From: Fragum whitleyi
Taxonomy: Eukaryota > Mollusca > Bivalvia > Cardiida > Cardiidae
NCBI GenBank assembly: GCA_948146395.1
Contig: OX411552.1
Location: 5,246,284-5,310,283 of the forward strand
Direction of reading: 5' to 3'
Length of the DNA stretch: 64,000 nt
Within the stretch, counting starts at the first letter, position 1. Each line of letters begins with the position of its first letter. The translations under genes were made by a program, and so were the position numbers. The notes below the pieces were generated by a model. It had not been told where the DNA came from and did not search any database. It saw only the letters and a program-made list of their open reading frames with translations. Below, piece by piece: positions 19,401 through 26,879 of this stretch.

Positions 19401-22026
19401 CCCAGTCAGCATCAGTCCTGATTTACAAATATATAGAATACAAAATTCAAGGGTTCAGAGCATTAGGCAGTTTAAAGTCTCCATACAATGTATAGAACAG
19501 TCTTGCACTGAACCCTAGATATAATAAATACTTTATCATAAGGTTGCAACCAATCCTTGTAAAATGGGCACTCTTTGTTATTGTTTGTTCGAAAAGGTGT
19601 TTAATACCACTTCTTACAGTTTTTCTGTCATATTCAGAAGCTGGAGCACCTTACCATAGACACCTGGCGCCTGTTTTATTAGACATCTTACAATCATTTT
19701 TTCGCACAAGTAAAAACTTAAAGCTGCTTCTACAGTAGGTACTAAATACAGAATTCTGCTATGCACCATCTCATTGGAATCGTCTTTTAAAGACGATTCA
19801 AATGAGATATTGCAATGCAGAATCTAACAATTAATAATAACACCAGGTATGATTCATGATTTTAACTCTTGGAAGAAGTTTACTAAAACGGGACCCTGGT
19901 CATCCTCACATAAATACTATGACTGTTTTACAAATTTTGGACCTGTCCAAACTCAAAGGTTTTGCAGACGAAAATTTAAAGTGGATTTAATTTTAAAAAT
20001 AACCATTCAGAAGGGTAGAAAATAGTGTTGAAAAAGGAGAAATTGCTTGTCAGAAGCAAGTTCTTCTTTTTTCACAATGTTTTCTCAATCATAAAATCAC
20101 AGGCACGTAAAAAGCAGGGATTAAACAGCAAAGGGTTAATAGGAACCTCCAGTGCTCTTTCTATGCACTTAGATTTAAAATCATCCATCCATTGGTGGGA
20201 GACAAAATCAATATCTCCAAAGGATATTCACTATTGCCAGGAATAGAACCCATGGCCATGAGATTAGATTTTCAGCAAACTGCAGCAAACTACCCTCATA
20301 GCCTAGTGAATGCAGGTCAACAAGTGCACTGACTACAGATCCTTACACTAGGTTGCAGGTCCTGGATAATGAAAAATATCTAAGTCAAAAAAGGATATAA
20401 CTCTTACAAAAAGCTCTCAAGGTTTCCCCTCTTGATAGGTCTTGTGTTGGTGATAACACATGTTATCTTCAATAACATCAACATCATCACAGATTTGGAT
20501 GAGGTTAAAGTTTGTCACACCAACACCAACCCAAACAACACAAAGTGATCGACTTTTTCCGAATAAAGCAAAGCTAAAAGTTGGACTAGCTTATTAATTC
20601 AAGAACATCACAAAAGTTGTTAACATTACCAATAACTTAAATTTTATGATAACTGGTAATTTTCTATCACAGGAAATTCTTTGAGAAAAATTGATTCTGC
20701 AACTTTGCTCAAAATGTTTTAACTGATATTATAGAAGCCTTCCAAGATATCACTAAAATTCAGTCTTTTACTGACAACAAAAATGTAGGCCAGCAATCAA
20801 AGCAATTGCAGATCTGATGACAATTTCACCATAGCTCGTCAATAAGAGCAGAATATGGCAGTATATGATGAAATAGCTTGCTACAATCAATTTTTCATTT
20901 TCCACAATTTTTTTGAAATTTTTAGTTATTACTTGAGATGTGTTAAAGAAAAAATATTGAAGATGTGTTAAAATTGAACTAGACATCTTTCAGGTTTTGT
21001 TTTGTATTCTTTCTTTTTTTTCCAAACTAGATTGTTGTTCAAGGACAAGTGTTTTCTTTTTCAAATACATATAGCACATTCTACTCTTGATGGAAATCAA
21101 TTGTACAACTTTAAATCAAAACCCATCAATCAATGTAGGAGTAATGGTACAGTCTAATTCGGATGGACAAGCATACAGACTAAAGCACTTACACACACAC
21201 ACCAACATGTTAAAGTGACAACTATTTCACACTTGCCACAAGCTGGCTTGACAAGAGCACCACTTACAGGTGCTTATGCTTGGTTGTTGGGTGCTGAATA
21301 GTGGATAATAGATGTAAGTCAAAACTAGAACTGTCGCAAAGCTGACTTATATCCCCCACCAGCACTTAGTCAAAATGTAAGTGCTATTAGTGCAGAATGT
21401 GTTTGTAACAAATATTGAGGTTATATGCAGCATTTGCTTGAAGTTTCCTGATTCAAGGTTGCTTTGTTCTTGAGTTAGAGTCAAGAAACAAAAATTGAAC
21501 AAAAATTGATAATGACCCTCTTTTACATATATAATAGGGCACTTCCTTGAGTCATAAGCAACATTTACATAAAGTTTCATGATTCTGGGTTGCTTGGTTC
21601 TTGAGTCCGGAAACGAAAAGGTCTATGGACAGACCAATGGATGGATAGATGGATGGACAGACAGAAAGCCTTCGTAGGTGGGGGGTAAAAAGAGGTGCAC
21701 TATTCACACAAATGCATCTAGAGCCTAAGAGGTATGTATCTTAATGTATATGTGAGACTTTTGATAGTGAACATTTGTGCCAAGTTTCAAGTTAATGCCT
21801 TAAACAAAAATAAGAGATATCACCAACCGTCAAAGTTCTAGCATGACAACAACAACAGCAACAACAATGATAACTATGACTACACCAAGGCCAAAGCAAT
21901 GCCTCTGGTTTTCTACAAAAGACAGCCAACCTAAAGCATAAATTATGTATTATTATTTACATACAGAAATCCACAAGCCAGGCCACACAGCAAAGACAGC
22001 AGAACCAGAATACCACTTCCTTCCAT
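2741..22026 (-). CDS. RNASET2: Ribonuclease T2, complete nine-exon gene
   Basis: Acid endoribonuclease of the RNase T2 family, which cuts single-stranded RNA through a 2',3'-cyclic phosphate in lysosomes or outside the cell. Coding exons in transcript order: 21965-22026, 19342-19417, 12876-12931, 11606-11678, 9672-9739, 6927-7040, 6095-6143, 3683-3757, 2741-2986. Every junction is GT/AG and the phases agree, giving 819 nt and 272 residues; the human protein is about 256. Residues 1-20 are a hydrophobic signal peptide. Motif CAS I (TIHGLWP) has catalytic His62 and CAS II (EHEWSKHGTC) has His114, Glu115 and His119. WPPGTC near residue 40 holds a conserved Cys. N-glycosylation sequons lie at 104, 147, 175 and 193. 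The C-terminal ~50 residues are polar and divergent. A splice acceptor just upstream of the ATG implies a separate 5' UTR exon. Exons 2 and 8 have decayed tandem copies. Confidence 0.95.
3387..3666 (-). pseudogene. Two decayed tandem copies of RNase T2 exon 8
   Basis: Copy 2 (3592-3666) is the same 75-bp length as the real exon and keeps INAI and VIMCAY, but has an in-frame TAA in the middle and its acceptor is CTG rather than CAG. Copy 3 is split: its first 21 bp lie at 3555-3575 behind a good TTTTCAG acceptor, and its last ~53 bp at 3387-3439 with a GTAAGT donor. A roughly 115-bp inverted-repeat insert separates the halves. Neither copy can give a usable exon. Confidence 0.85.
3440..3554. 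mobile_element. Small inverted-repeat insert inside exon-8 copy 3
   Basis: The ends AAGGTAATGGACTTGTAATA and, reversed, AAGGTATTGAACCCGTAATA form ~23-bp terminal inverted repeats with four or five differences. It interrupts the third exon-8 copy between the codons for NA and the following K. A clean target duplication is not visible; TAA flanks both sides loosely. Confidence 0.65.
3683..3757 (-). CDS. RNASET2: RNase T2 exon 8
   Basis: Encodes residues 167-191 (starts YTDFINAI, ends CAYTKL), phase 0 at both ends. Acceptor ATTTCAG and donor GTAAGT are both good. It matches the family segment around the alpha helix and Cys before the last core strands. It is the only intact member of a three-copy array and the first one the spliceosome meets in the transcript. 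Confidence 0.93.
4633..4812 (-). mobile_element. SINE body, copy 1 (no tRNA head)
   Basis: Shares with the copies at 5193, 6176, 7425 and 25657 a body containing TTTCAGTTATAT, GGCTGGAGCA, TCCTGGTATTTCTCAC-like and AGCCTCCAGCTGCTAT-like blocks. The simple-sequence (GTTT)n side is the 3' tail in minus-strand reading. It is truncated before the tRNA-related head. Confidence 0.75.
5193..5400 (-). mobile_element. SINE body, copy 2 (tail GATT repeats)
   Basis: Begins at GATTGATTGATTGAATGGAG, so the minus-strand 3' tail is (AATC)n. The same body blocks as the full copy at 6176-6453 follow. The tRNA head is missing. The start codon and 69-codon frame here are accidental. Confidence 0.75.
6095..6143 (-). 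CDS. RNASET2: RNase T2 exon 7
   Basis: A 49-bp exon encoding the end of Glu150 and residues 151-166 (MLRKGGIIPSVSTQYK). Acceptor TTCTTCAG, donor GTAAGC. GIxPS is the conserved turn after the CAS II helix. Phase joins exon 6 (GA|A) and leaves phase 0 for exon 8. Confidence 0.9.
6176..6453 (-). mobile_element. Full-length tRNA-derived SINE
   Basis: Read on the minus strand it starts at a tRNA-like head (6372-6453). GCCGCGGC forms the acceptor stem with CCGCGGC at the far end. Box A is TAGCGCAGTTGG and box B is GGTTTGATCCCC (plus 6380-6391), with CTTCTAATCC in the anticodon-loop position. A unique body follows and ends near an AT-rich tail. It is the only copy here with an intact head and defines the family. 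It is not a functional tRNA gene: the anticodon stem is poor and the body is SINE. Confidence 0.85.
6927..7040 (-). CDS. RNASET2: RNase T2 exon 6 (CAS II active-site motif)
   Basis: Encodes residues 113-149 plus two bases of Glu150. It holds EHEWSKHGTC, the family's second catalytic motif with His114, Glu115 and His119. Acceptor CATCACAG, donor GTAAGT. The W before it is split TG|G with exon 5, giving FWEHEW. An A/T microsatellite lies just upstream of the acceptor. Confidence 0.95.
7041..8520. other. RNase T2 intron 5, proximal part
   Basis: Contains a SINE body at 7425-7570. The 114-codon plus-strand frame at 7843-8187 has no recognised domain or supporting splice context. Otherwise unassigned. 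Confidence 0.55.
7425..7570 (-). mobile_element. Diverged SINE body, copy 3
   Basis: CACAGTTATATTTCAGTGG, CCTCATGGTTTTCT-like and CATGATGCTCATCACATTTAG align loosely with the SINE bodies at 5193 and 6176, with GTTT-rich sequence on the tail side. Older and more diverged than those copies. Confidence 0.5.
8528..9437. repeat. 165-bp tandem array with CGGACG tract and GGAGCTAAAAA end
   Basis: Units begin at about 8528, 8693, 8858 and 9023, so the period is 165 bp. Each has ACATAGAGAGAAATGACCT, CACAATAATT and a GTGAAATTTGG block. A diverged last unit runs to GGAGAAGATTC, then a CGGACGCACG-rich tract, then AGTGGCTTTCAGCCAGTGGAGCTAAAAA. This build (tandem body, GACG tract, short hairpin, GAGCTAA end) is shared with 15150-16408, 34500-34960 and 37640-38780. 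Confidence 0.85.
9672..9739 (-). CDS. RNASET2: RNase T2 exon 5
   Basis: Encodes residues 90-111 and two bases of Trp112 (KLRSQMEAFWPNLY ... DSFW). The WPNL block is the conserved helix before CAS II; human has YWPDV. NDT at 104 is a sequon. Acceptor TTTATAG, donor GTAAGA. Confidence 0.93.
9890..10140. repeat. Dispersed repeat related to 39000-39230 plus 40129-40160
   Basis: Blocks TTTGATATTC, ACAAGGAAATT, ATGATGTCA and GTAATATCAAAAATGTTC reappear in order around the large palindrome at 39228-40123. Here the sequence is continuous across the point where the palindrome sits, so it serves as an unoccupied comparison site. Confidence 0.7.
10512..10583. repeat. Hairpin (family G), diverged copy
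   Basis: TGGCTCAGTGCAAAACAGTT...AAGTGATTCACGCTTGGCCA forms an imperfect inverted repeat. It matches the near-perfect copy at 22751-22822. Confidence 0.7.
10760..11210 (-). mobile_element. TCATTC-rich MITE (family D) with expanded TGAA microsatellite
   Basis: Shares with copies at 43.4-44.1, 48.58-48.95 and 55.34-55.72 kb a central hairpin (GGGAGGTCATCCAATATTG ... TGATATTAATTGCC) and an end CACAATGCTGTTAACTGTG. It is reversed relative to those copies. The ATTCATTC block of the family has expanded here into a ~95-bp (TGAA)n run. Confidence 0.7.
11025..11119 (+). repeat. (TGAA)n microsatellite, about 24 units
   Basis: An uninterrupted AATG/TGAA run. It yields a spurious minus-strand frame of repeating SFIH residues. 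It lies within the TCATTC-rich MITE. Confidence 0.97.
11606..11678 (-). CDS. RNASET2: RNase T2 exon 4
   Basis: Encodes the last base of Trp65 and residues 66-89 (PSSFGSKGPSYCDRDMPFDI...). The Cys in SYC and the F in PFDI match the family block after HGLWP. Acceptor TTTTATTCAG, donor GTGAGT. A 362-bp transposon ends only about 18 nt upstream of the acceptor AG. Confidence 0.93.
11699..12060. mobile_element. Short TIR element (CAGGGCT ends), abuts exon 4 acceptor
   Basis: The ends CAGGGCTTGTGTT and, reversed, CAGGGCTAGTGTT form inverted repeats. CAGTAT stands directly on both sides (11693-11698 and 12061-12066) as a target duplication. CAGGG termini recall hAT elements, but a 6-bp duplication is short for hAT. 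Inside are repeated GGGGTCAAAA blocks. No coding capacity. Confidence 0.8.
12160..12690. repeat. Repeat piece ending in a GGGGGGGTATAATAATAG block
   Basis: Contains AGAGATATGCTCCGGAC twice and ends with CCCACCCCCACCCC ... CGGGGGGGTATAAT. This resembles the ends of the pieces at 21.3-21.7 and 32.6-32.7 kb. The minus-strand frames of 87 and 68 codons here have no recognisable domain. Confidence 0.5.
12876..12931 (-). CDS. RNASET2: RNase T2 exon 3 (CAS I active-site motif)
   Basis: Encodes residues 47-64 and two bases of Trp65 (RHTCSVPTNVKTWTIHGLW). His62 of HGLW is the first catalytic histidine. Of two possible AGs, the one giving AGG first keeps phase 0 with exon 2. Donor GTGAGT. Confidence 0.93.
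12954..13199. mobile_element. Inverted-repeat MITE (family B), abuts exon 3 acceptor
   Basis: The ends AATGAGCCTGTGTGTGAGAT and its reverse at GTCACACACAGACTCA match the family B copy at 1877-2122. The element begins about 20 nt upstream of the exon 3 acceptor in the sense of transcription. Confidence 0.75.
13480..14850. repeat. Diverged ~165-bp array with RFX X-box-like palindromes
   Basis: Near-palindromes of the type GTTGCCATGGTAAC occur at about 13489, 13659, 13798, 13976, 14200, 14331, 14487, 14658 and 14829, spaced 131-224 bp. Those at 14331 and 14829 fit the RFX consensus GTNRCC-N2-RGYAAC exactly; the others differ by one to three bases. The spacers are AT-rich and only weakly alike. 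The array lies in intron 2 of RNase T2. Confidence 0.8.
15045..15148. repeat. TCATTC-rich MITE (family D) fragment
   Basis: AACATTGTGAAATTGACATT, GCTCACTCAGTGCTCC and CATTCATTCCAACCACTCAC match one end of the family D copies at 55.34 and 48.58 kb. It stops where the next array begins. Confidence 0.6.
15150..16408 (+). mobile_element. Tandem-core element (family E) with hairpin GGTGAGCTAA end
   Basis: Starts AAGAGGACCAAGATGGTCCT (a hairpin) followed by GATCGCTCACCTGAG. About six diverged 160-180-bp units follow, each with GGTCTTGATATGAACAAACT, a GATGATGCTACAT block and an AGCTGTCTGCC block. Then come CACTGGTTTAGGAGGAGAAG, a GACGACGGACGACGG tract and the end GAGCACTTTGTGCTCAGGTGAGCTAA in two joined pieces. 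The reverse copy is at 37640-38780. A 3' hairpin followed by CTAA is Helitron-like, which is inference. Confidence 0.8.
16455..17421 (+). mobile_element. Tandem-core element (family F) with TGACCTTGA units
   Basis: Begins AAGATGTGTTTGTGAAACAC, AAATGCCCCCG. Five or so 143-163-bp units follow, rich in TGACCTTGACC and ending TTGGTTAAGTTTTTGAGTT. A GACAGACGGACGGACAGAC tract then leads to the terminal hairpin ATGCCCCCGAT...ATACGGGGGCAT. A short relative is at 30651-31034. The frames of 60-100 codons here are artefacts of the repeats. Confidence 0.85.
17520..17720 (+). mobile_element. Family D MITE, partial
   Basis: Central hairpin AAATTTTGTTCATCCTGAAC / AAAATTTGCAATATTGGATT, then ACTCCTCTCGCTCATTC-type sequence and an end with TACGATGATCTTAACTGTAG, as in the copy at 55337-55719. 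Confidence 0.6.
17826..18245 (+). repeat. 45-bp minisatellite, about nine copies
   Basis: The unit contains AAATCTTCAGCCTTAACTGA, CTTTCAATATTTC and TTTTACCTTATG. AATCTTCAGCC recurs every 45 bp from 17829 to 18234. Because 45 is a multiple of three, a 61-codon frame appears inside it; this is not a gene. Confidence 0.95.
18387..18826 (-). pseudogene. Four decayed partial copies of RNase T2 exon 2
   Basis: Copies A 18387-18452, B 18511-18578, C 18637-18704 and D 18763-18826 repeat every ~123 bp and keep most of the FSQAWPP region. In all four the acceptor and first ~12 exon bases are replaced by intron-like sequence, so none can splice in. A also has a stop (TAG for Trp) and lacks the Cys. B and C share a 2-base frameshift. 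D has a stop in place of the conserved Trp and a lost C. Most keep a GTAATG donor. Confidence 0.88.
18859..19304. mobile_element. 446-bp TIR element with 10-bp target duplication
   Basis: The ends CATTCGGAACACCACTCGGC and, reversed, CATTCGGAACATCACTCGGC form ~22-bp inverted repeats with one mismatch, continuing weakly inward (CTCGGATGTA on both sides). CCCCACACCC stands directly on both flanks (18849-18858, 19305-19314). The neighbouring exon-2 repeat units show the uninterrupted site. A 9-10-bp duplication points to the Mutator superfamily. No coding capacity. Confidence 0.88.
19342..19417 (-). CDS. RNASET2: RNase T2 exon 2
   Basis: Encodes the last base of Leu21 and residues 22-46 (TDADWDYFTFSQAWPPGTC...). 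FxxSQxWPPxxC is the conserved first strand of the fold, with Cys40. Acceptor GTAAATCAG, donor GTAATG; phase fits exon 1 (CT|G) and exon 3. It is the intact, most 5' member of a five-copy array. Confidence 0.93.
19766..19818. repeat. Hairpin (family H)
   Basis: ATCTCATTGGAATCGTCTTT and AAAGACGATTCAAATGAGAT are inverted copies with one difference. Related hairpins lie at 1279, 23973 and 62767. Confidence 0.85.
19921..20135 (+). mobile_element. TTAA-type MITE (family A), left end lost
   Basis: Matches 48189-48411 over most of its length (AGAAATTGCTTG, TTTCTCAATCATAAAATCAC, GGGATTAAACAGCAAAGGG). It ends at TTAA (20136-20139). The left CCC end is missing. Confidence 0.8.
20140..21964. other. RNase T2 intron 1: unassigned and repeat sequence
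   Basis: No exon-like frame seen. At 21255-21690 there is a repeat with ACTAGAACTGTCGC, TATATCCCCCACC and, at the far side, GACAGACAGAAAG and GGTGGGGGGTA, related to pieces at 12.2 and 30.1 kb. An A-run lies nearby at 22100-22116. Confidence 0.5.
21965..22026 (-). CDS. RNASET2: RNase T2 exon 1 (start and signal peptide)
   Basis: The ATG at 22024-22026 opens a 62-bp coding part: MEGS followed by a Leu-rich stretch (ILVLLSLLCGLACGF). This is a typical secretory signal. Donor GTATGT. A TTTCAG lies about 15 nt upstream of the ATG, so the exon probably begins with a few bases of 5' UTR spliced from another exon. The start rests on the signal peptide and phase. Confidence 0.85.
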
Positions 22027-22750
22027 TATTATCTATCCAAACCTGAAATTACAAATATATCATGACTTTTTACATCCTTTGACATTAAATGGTGGTAAAG
22101 CAAAAAAAAAAAAAAAACAGTTGTAACTCATATATGAATATAGACAGTTACAAATGCTTTGTGCATTGCCATTAAAAAGCTCAACTTTGGAAAAGCGATA
22201 AAATTATTTATTTTGAAGGAATTTATTCATTTCCTACTATGTTTTCCCAAGCTTTTTCTTGGGGGCATCATATAGTGGGATTGAGAGAATGGGCAGGCTA
22301 AAAGAAAAGTGAATCAATTTTTGTAAACAAAAAATAAATAAACTGCTATGTTCATACCTTACTTCAAAGCAATCTTAACTACACAATTTTGATTAACATT
22401 TACTTGACACCACTTGATTAAATGTGATAGCTTTAAACTTAACTTGTAGGAAATAACTACTTATTGTTTACTTGATGTTGATGATAACACTTCTTACCAA
22501 ATGAGGTTGAAATTGACTCAATACCAGTATGTATAGGATTGGCGGTAGTGTTGGGCAATCAGTTTCAGATCAATATTGATAATAAGCGTTATTTTGAAGA
22601 GGAAATCAACTAATGTTCAATTACACATTTTTTTTTCTTAGAAATTAATACAGCACTCCAAATGAGTTTCATCCTTTGAAGAATAGAATGTGAAAGTTTA
22701 GTGACCTAAAGACTCTGCAGATTTTTCTGCCAACATATTCTTCCAACTTC

Positions 22751-22822
22751 ATGGCTCAGCATGAAACAGTTGTAACTGCCTATAAACAAAAAGGCAGTTA
22801 CAACTGTTTCACGCTGAGCCAT
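22751..22822. repeat. Near-perfect hairpin, 31-bp arms (family G)
   Basis: Arms 22751-22781 and 22792-22822 are reverse complements with one mismatch around a 10-bp loop. They begin ATGGCTCAGC and contain AACAGTTGTAACTGCCT. An older copy is at 10512. Confidence 0.9.
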
Positions 22823-23167
22823 CAATTTACTGATTTCAATTTCCAAAAACATATTATAATGCCTTTCATTTATGTGTTAGGAACTGATTAATCAATTTTG
22901 GAATTTCTTAGTTGATAATCACATTGGAAACCCAAACCAACTGATTATTGATTTTAATAGATTAATCTGCCCATCATTAAGTTGGCATGAAGAGCATACC
23001 ATTGAATATATTAAATTGTTCATTGGCCAAATTCCATCCTTTTAACTATTTTGAAAAAGATCATATATCAATGACATGAATTCCTGAAAAAATTCATTGA
23101 AATTCAACAAGTATACTTTTAAGCTAAACAAAAGCTTTATCCCTCTCTGTGGTTTGTTTATATAGCT

Positions 23168-23312
23168 CAGGGAAAGACTAGCAGGGGCCCATGACACCTA
23201 GATTTTGGGCTGGGCCCCTAGATTTTTGGAGAAAATGCCAATATCCATACAATGTTAAAGATTGAATTTGGCAGTCAGACAGGCCCCTAAGTTAAAATTG
23301 GTTTTTTCCCTG
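23168..23312. mobile_element. 145-bp CAGGG-ended MITE
   Basis: Starts CAGGGAAA and ends TTTTTTCCCTG, with TAGCT directly on both sides (23163-23167 and 23313-23317). GGCCCCTA is repeated inside. The terminal repeat is short, so the superfamily is not assigned. Confidence 0.6.
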
Positions 23313-23972
23313 TAGCTCAAGAGCATCAATTAAAACTTTACAGTTTTTAGAAATTTTAGAGAGGTTGAATTTGAAAAAGACTGCTGACAACAATGAAAAG
23401 AACAGACACAACCCTAACAGTTAGAAAATATTGTGGTTAAAAGAGAAATTGCTTGCTATGATAAGCTGTATCTGTCTCTTATTATAAATTTCTTTTCAAG
23501 AACAAAATCACACAGCTGATAAATCACTTAAATATGTTCAGTTATGTAAATAAACATTATACATTAATAACAACATTGATTCCGAATTTATATATTCAAA
23601 GCTCCTTTACAGAAACCCTGGGTTTGCCAAAGGAATGGAACAGAAAAGGGAGAGAAAACGTTATTTTGGCACATGGATATAATTATGCTCATAGTGAAGG
23701 AGTAATGTCAACAAAAATGCCATCAAAAATATGTGTTCCTAAATTTGCTGTGAATTTAATCTTATTTGACTTACCTATAATGGTATCCAATTTAACAATA
23801 GAATGCAATCACTTCCTCTTTCTGTTTACACGATACAGGCTTATCTAATTTGCAACAAATTGTAATCCAGTGAATTTATATTCCTGATCATTATCTATTT
23901 TGATTCAACCCTTCTGTTCTAGCGGTACAGATATTATAGGATAAAGCCAGTTTAAAATCTTTATTTCTCAAT

Positions 23973-24052
23973 GTAATCCTATGTTGTGGTACTAACTTAT
24001 TAGAATCGTCTAAGTGAGACGATTCAAATGAGTACCAACATCATAGGGTTTG
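23973..24052. repeat. Hairpin (family H)
   Basis: AATCCTATGTTGTGGTAC and GTACCAACATCATAGGGTT pair as outer arms, with TTAGAATCGTC / GACGATTCAAA as inner arms. Confidence 0.8.
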
Positions 24053-24460
24053 CTCTATAATTTTTTAGATACTTTGATCTTAAATCAAAAATAACCCTTT
24101 CTATCATTAGCTTTGTGCTGAATTTTAGTTTGATTTAAACAAAATGCAAATTTCATGGACATTTCAACAATTCTGGCCCTGGTCTTCCGATAATAATCCA
24201 GTAGAAAGGGGGTAGAATAAATTAAGATCACAGCAAATGTCTCTGCATGATGCTCAAGATTAGTCCATTCTTTCTGCCAAAGATTTGTATATTTCAGAAA
24301 TATATAATGAACAGCAGTCCTGGGCACAGGATGAAAAAACGATGCAAAATGTTTGCCAACTAATCCTCACTTTGCACGAAAGTGCACATGCAAACCAGGG
24401 TATAATTGGGCAAACAGTTTGTACTGTTTTGTCACCCTGAACTCAGGGCAGGACAAGGGT

Positions 24461-24522
24461 TAAAACATCATATCAGGAAGTGAGTTATTAGTATATAACT
24501 CACTTCCTGACATGATGTTTTA
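24461..24522. repeat. Hairpin with 28-bp arms
   Basis: TAAAACATCATATCAGGAAG at 24461 and its reverse complement at 24495-24522 pair with one mismatch around a 6-bp loop. TTAA occurs at each end, so a TTAA-target MITE is possible. Confidence 0.8.
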
Positions 24523-24801
24523 ATAGAAAATTAGTACAAAAATTTGTAGGTACAGCTTGATAAATCTCTAACTACAAGGTTTTGTGTCCCCTTGTGAGAA
24601 TATAAGAAACAAACAATAAACAAGATGCCAGAGGGGATCCGGGAGGCCGGTTTCACCTAAACATTTCAGAAGCATTTTTGTCCTACCAATGACTTAGCAC
24701 ATACTTAAGACAAAAAATATGTATAACTAATCTATCACTACTAGTGAAAAGTGATTGTTGTTGATAGTGTTTAGTTTTGACTGTCATCAGTAGGACAAAA
24801 T

Positions 24802-25069
24802 ACGTCTTAAATTTTTTTATGAAACTGGCCCCTGTATCGTGCATTGCTCCTCACTACTCACTTAACCCTTGTCATGCTGTTCACAGTACATTAGAACCCT
24901 CTTAATTGCAACCCCCATAATAGCAACTCACTGCTTAATAGCAACTGACTTTATGCACAAACAATAGATTTTAACCCTTGTCCTGCTGAACAAAACTCCT
25001 TGGCAAAATCATATTAAAATCAAAGTCTTTAAAGCCCTGTACTTCCAAATTGTCAGTCAGCATTTAATT
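24802..25069. repeat. 268-bp block duplicated at 28413-28680
   Basis: Compared by eye base for base with 28413-28680, no difference was found over 268 bp. Here the block is continuous with its surroundings, so this is probably the source copy. It contains AACCCTTGTCATGCTGTTCA and AATTGCAACCCCCATAATAG. Confidence 0.9.
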
Positions 25070-25339
25070 TTGATTTTTTTTTTTTACTAATTTTCAAAGG
25101 AAATTTAGTGATGAAGACAAAGATCAGACTGCACTTATGTGCATGCCTGCTAGTCATTGTCTATACCTCCTGCCAAAGCAGAAATATTCCAGGATCAGCA
25201 TGACAAATAAACAATATTTCAGTGGTCACAACTGTTTTTCAATGGGGTTCCACAGAAATCCCCTATTGTTATGGCGGCAATCTCTCCACATAATACAGGT
25301 TAATATGTTCTCATATTTTTTAAAGCTAAGTTTCTTTAA

Positions 25340-25554
25340 CCCTGTGCTGTTTAATTCCTGCTTTTAACGTGATTTTATGATTGAGAAAACAATGTGAAAA
25401 AAGAAGAAATTGCTTCTGACAAGCAATTACTTCTTTTTCCACACTATTTTCTACCCTACTGAATGGTTATTTTTCAAATTAAACCCACTTTTAATTTTCA
25501 TCTGCAAAACCTTTGAATTTGGAAAGGTCCAAAATTTTGTAAAACAGGAAAGGA
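25340..25554 (-). mobile_element. TTAA-type MITE (family A), reverse orientation
   Basis: Flanked by TTAA at 25336-25339 and 25555-25558. The reverse complement matches 48189-48411, with AGAAATTGCTT... and AACAGGAAAGG at the end. Confidence 0.85.
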
Positions 25555-25656
25555 TTAATTCAACTTTGTTCCTTACATTTGTAAAGAACAAGATGGAGTT
25601 ATAGGACCTTGGCTAAGAAATGATGAATCCTGCCCTGCGTTCTGGAAGATAAAATG

Positions 25657-25880
25657 GTTGATTGATTGATTGAATGGATTTTAACGCCGCTTTCAACAAT
25701 TTTTCAGTTATATCGCCACAGCTGGAGCGCCTAACAATGGTTTCCTGGTATATCTTTAACCAGTACAACCATCACATCCTTTTTTAGCCTGCAGCAGCTA
25801 TCTCACATAGGTCTACGATTATCAACCCATTGGTGAGAGACAATTAGTCGGAAAGAATGGGTGCCACCATCGGGATCAAA
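25657..25880 (-). mobile_element. SINE body, copy 4 (tail GATT repeats)
   Basis: Starts GATTGATTGATTGAATGGAT and carries the body blocks, including the GTCTACGATTATC and CCCATTGGTG segments of the full copy at 6176-6453. It reaches the box B side (CGGGATCAAACC) but lacks the rest of the tRNA head. Confidence 0.8.
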
Positions 25881-26879
25881 CCAGGGACAAAATGGTGCAA
25901 GCTGCATATGTTTTCAATCTATACATCACTTTGCACACAAGTGGATGTGTTTGTTGAACACCTATGTCCCCGCAAATTCCATTTATTCGGAACAGTGGTT
26001 TGATACATAAATATGGAAATCCTAAATTTAAGCCTTTTGATTTTCTAACTGCTGCTTCATACAAGTTTGAATAATACAGTTAGAATCTTCCAATCAAAAT
26101 TTACACCTAATTTTATAGTTTTTATGTCAATGTTGAGTGACCTACACTGAAGGACCTTGACAATGATCAATGACATTGACTTTGTTATGAATGCACAGGT
26201 CTTGTCAGGACCAATAAACATGTGAAACATCATGGCTCTATGACTCAAGATTCCAAAAATACCTCAATTCGATTATCAACAAATAAATCAGCTCTGTAAC
26301 TGAGGAAACTAGTAGTGAAAATAAGATAAGCAAAAGCAATACATCCCTTATGTTATTTGTTTGTGCAAACCAAACCATAAATAAAATTTTGTATCTTGTA
26401 TAGACAGGGATCTGCCCAGGAATCAAATCAGTGGGGCCAAATGGCCCATTTGGTTTAGAAAAAGTGGGCCATTTAAGAAATTGTGGGGCCTTACAAATAA
26501 TTACAATAACAAAAGGTTAGCCAGCCAGGATTGTGTCATCATTTAAAGATAAGTAAGCGTACTGGACTATTTGGCTTTTTAACTGTTTACTTTACTTGCA
26601 GATTAACCCATAAGCATACTGTTCTGTTGTGTTTACAGGCACCAGATGTAAAAGTTTCTTTTTTAAGACACATTGGTCATTGGCAGTTGAATAGATATAA
26701 ATAATAAATATACTTCAAAAATAATGAATAATAATGTGAATTGACTAAAAAAAACATTAATTTAGGTTTGGGTTATAATTTGGTCAAGTTGCTTATGGCA
26801 TGTTGACAGGTTACAATTATGTTCAACTTATATTTCTCTTTGTTGTCTAACCAGTTACACAAATCAAATCACTGTGTAA

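Larger units (their letters stand above)
22045..26870. other. 5' flank or 5' intron of RNase T2; repeats, no gene seen
   Basis: Holds several hairpins and MITEs (listed) but no convincing exon. The 104-codon plus-strand frame at 23534-23848 and others of 60-80 codons lack recognisable domains. At 25930-26260 there are TGACCTTGACAATG and GTTTGTTGAACACC pieces related to the family F element at 16.5 kb. Confidence 0.5.
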
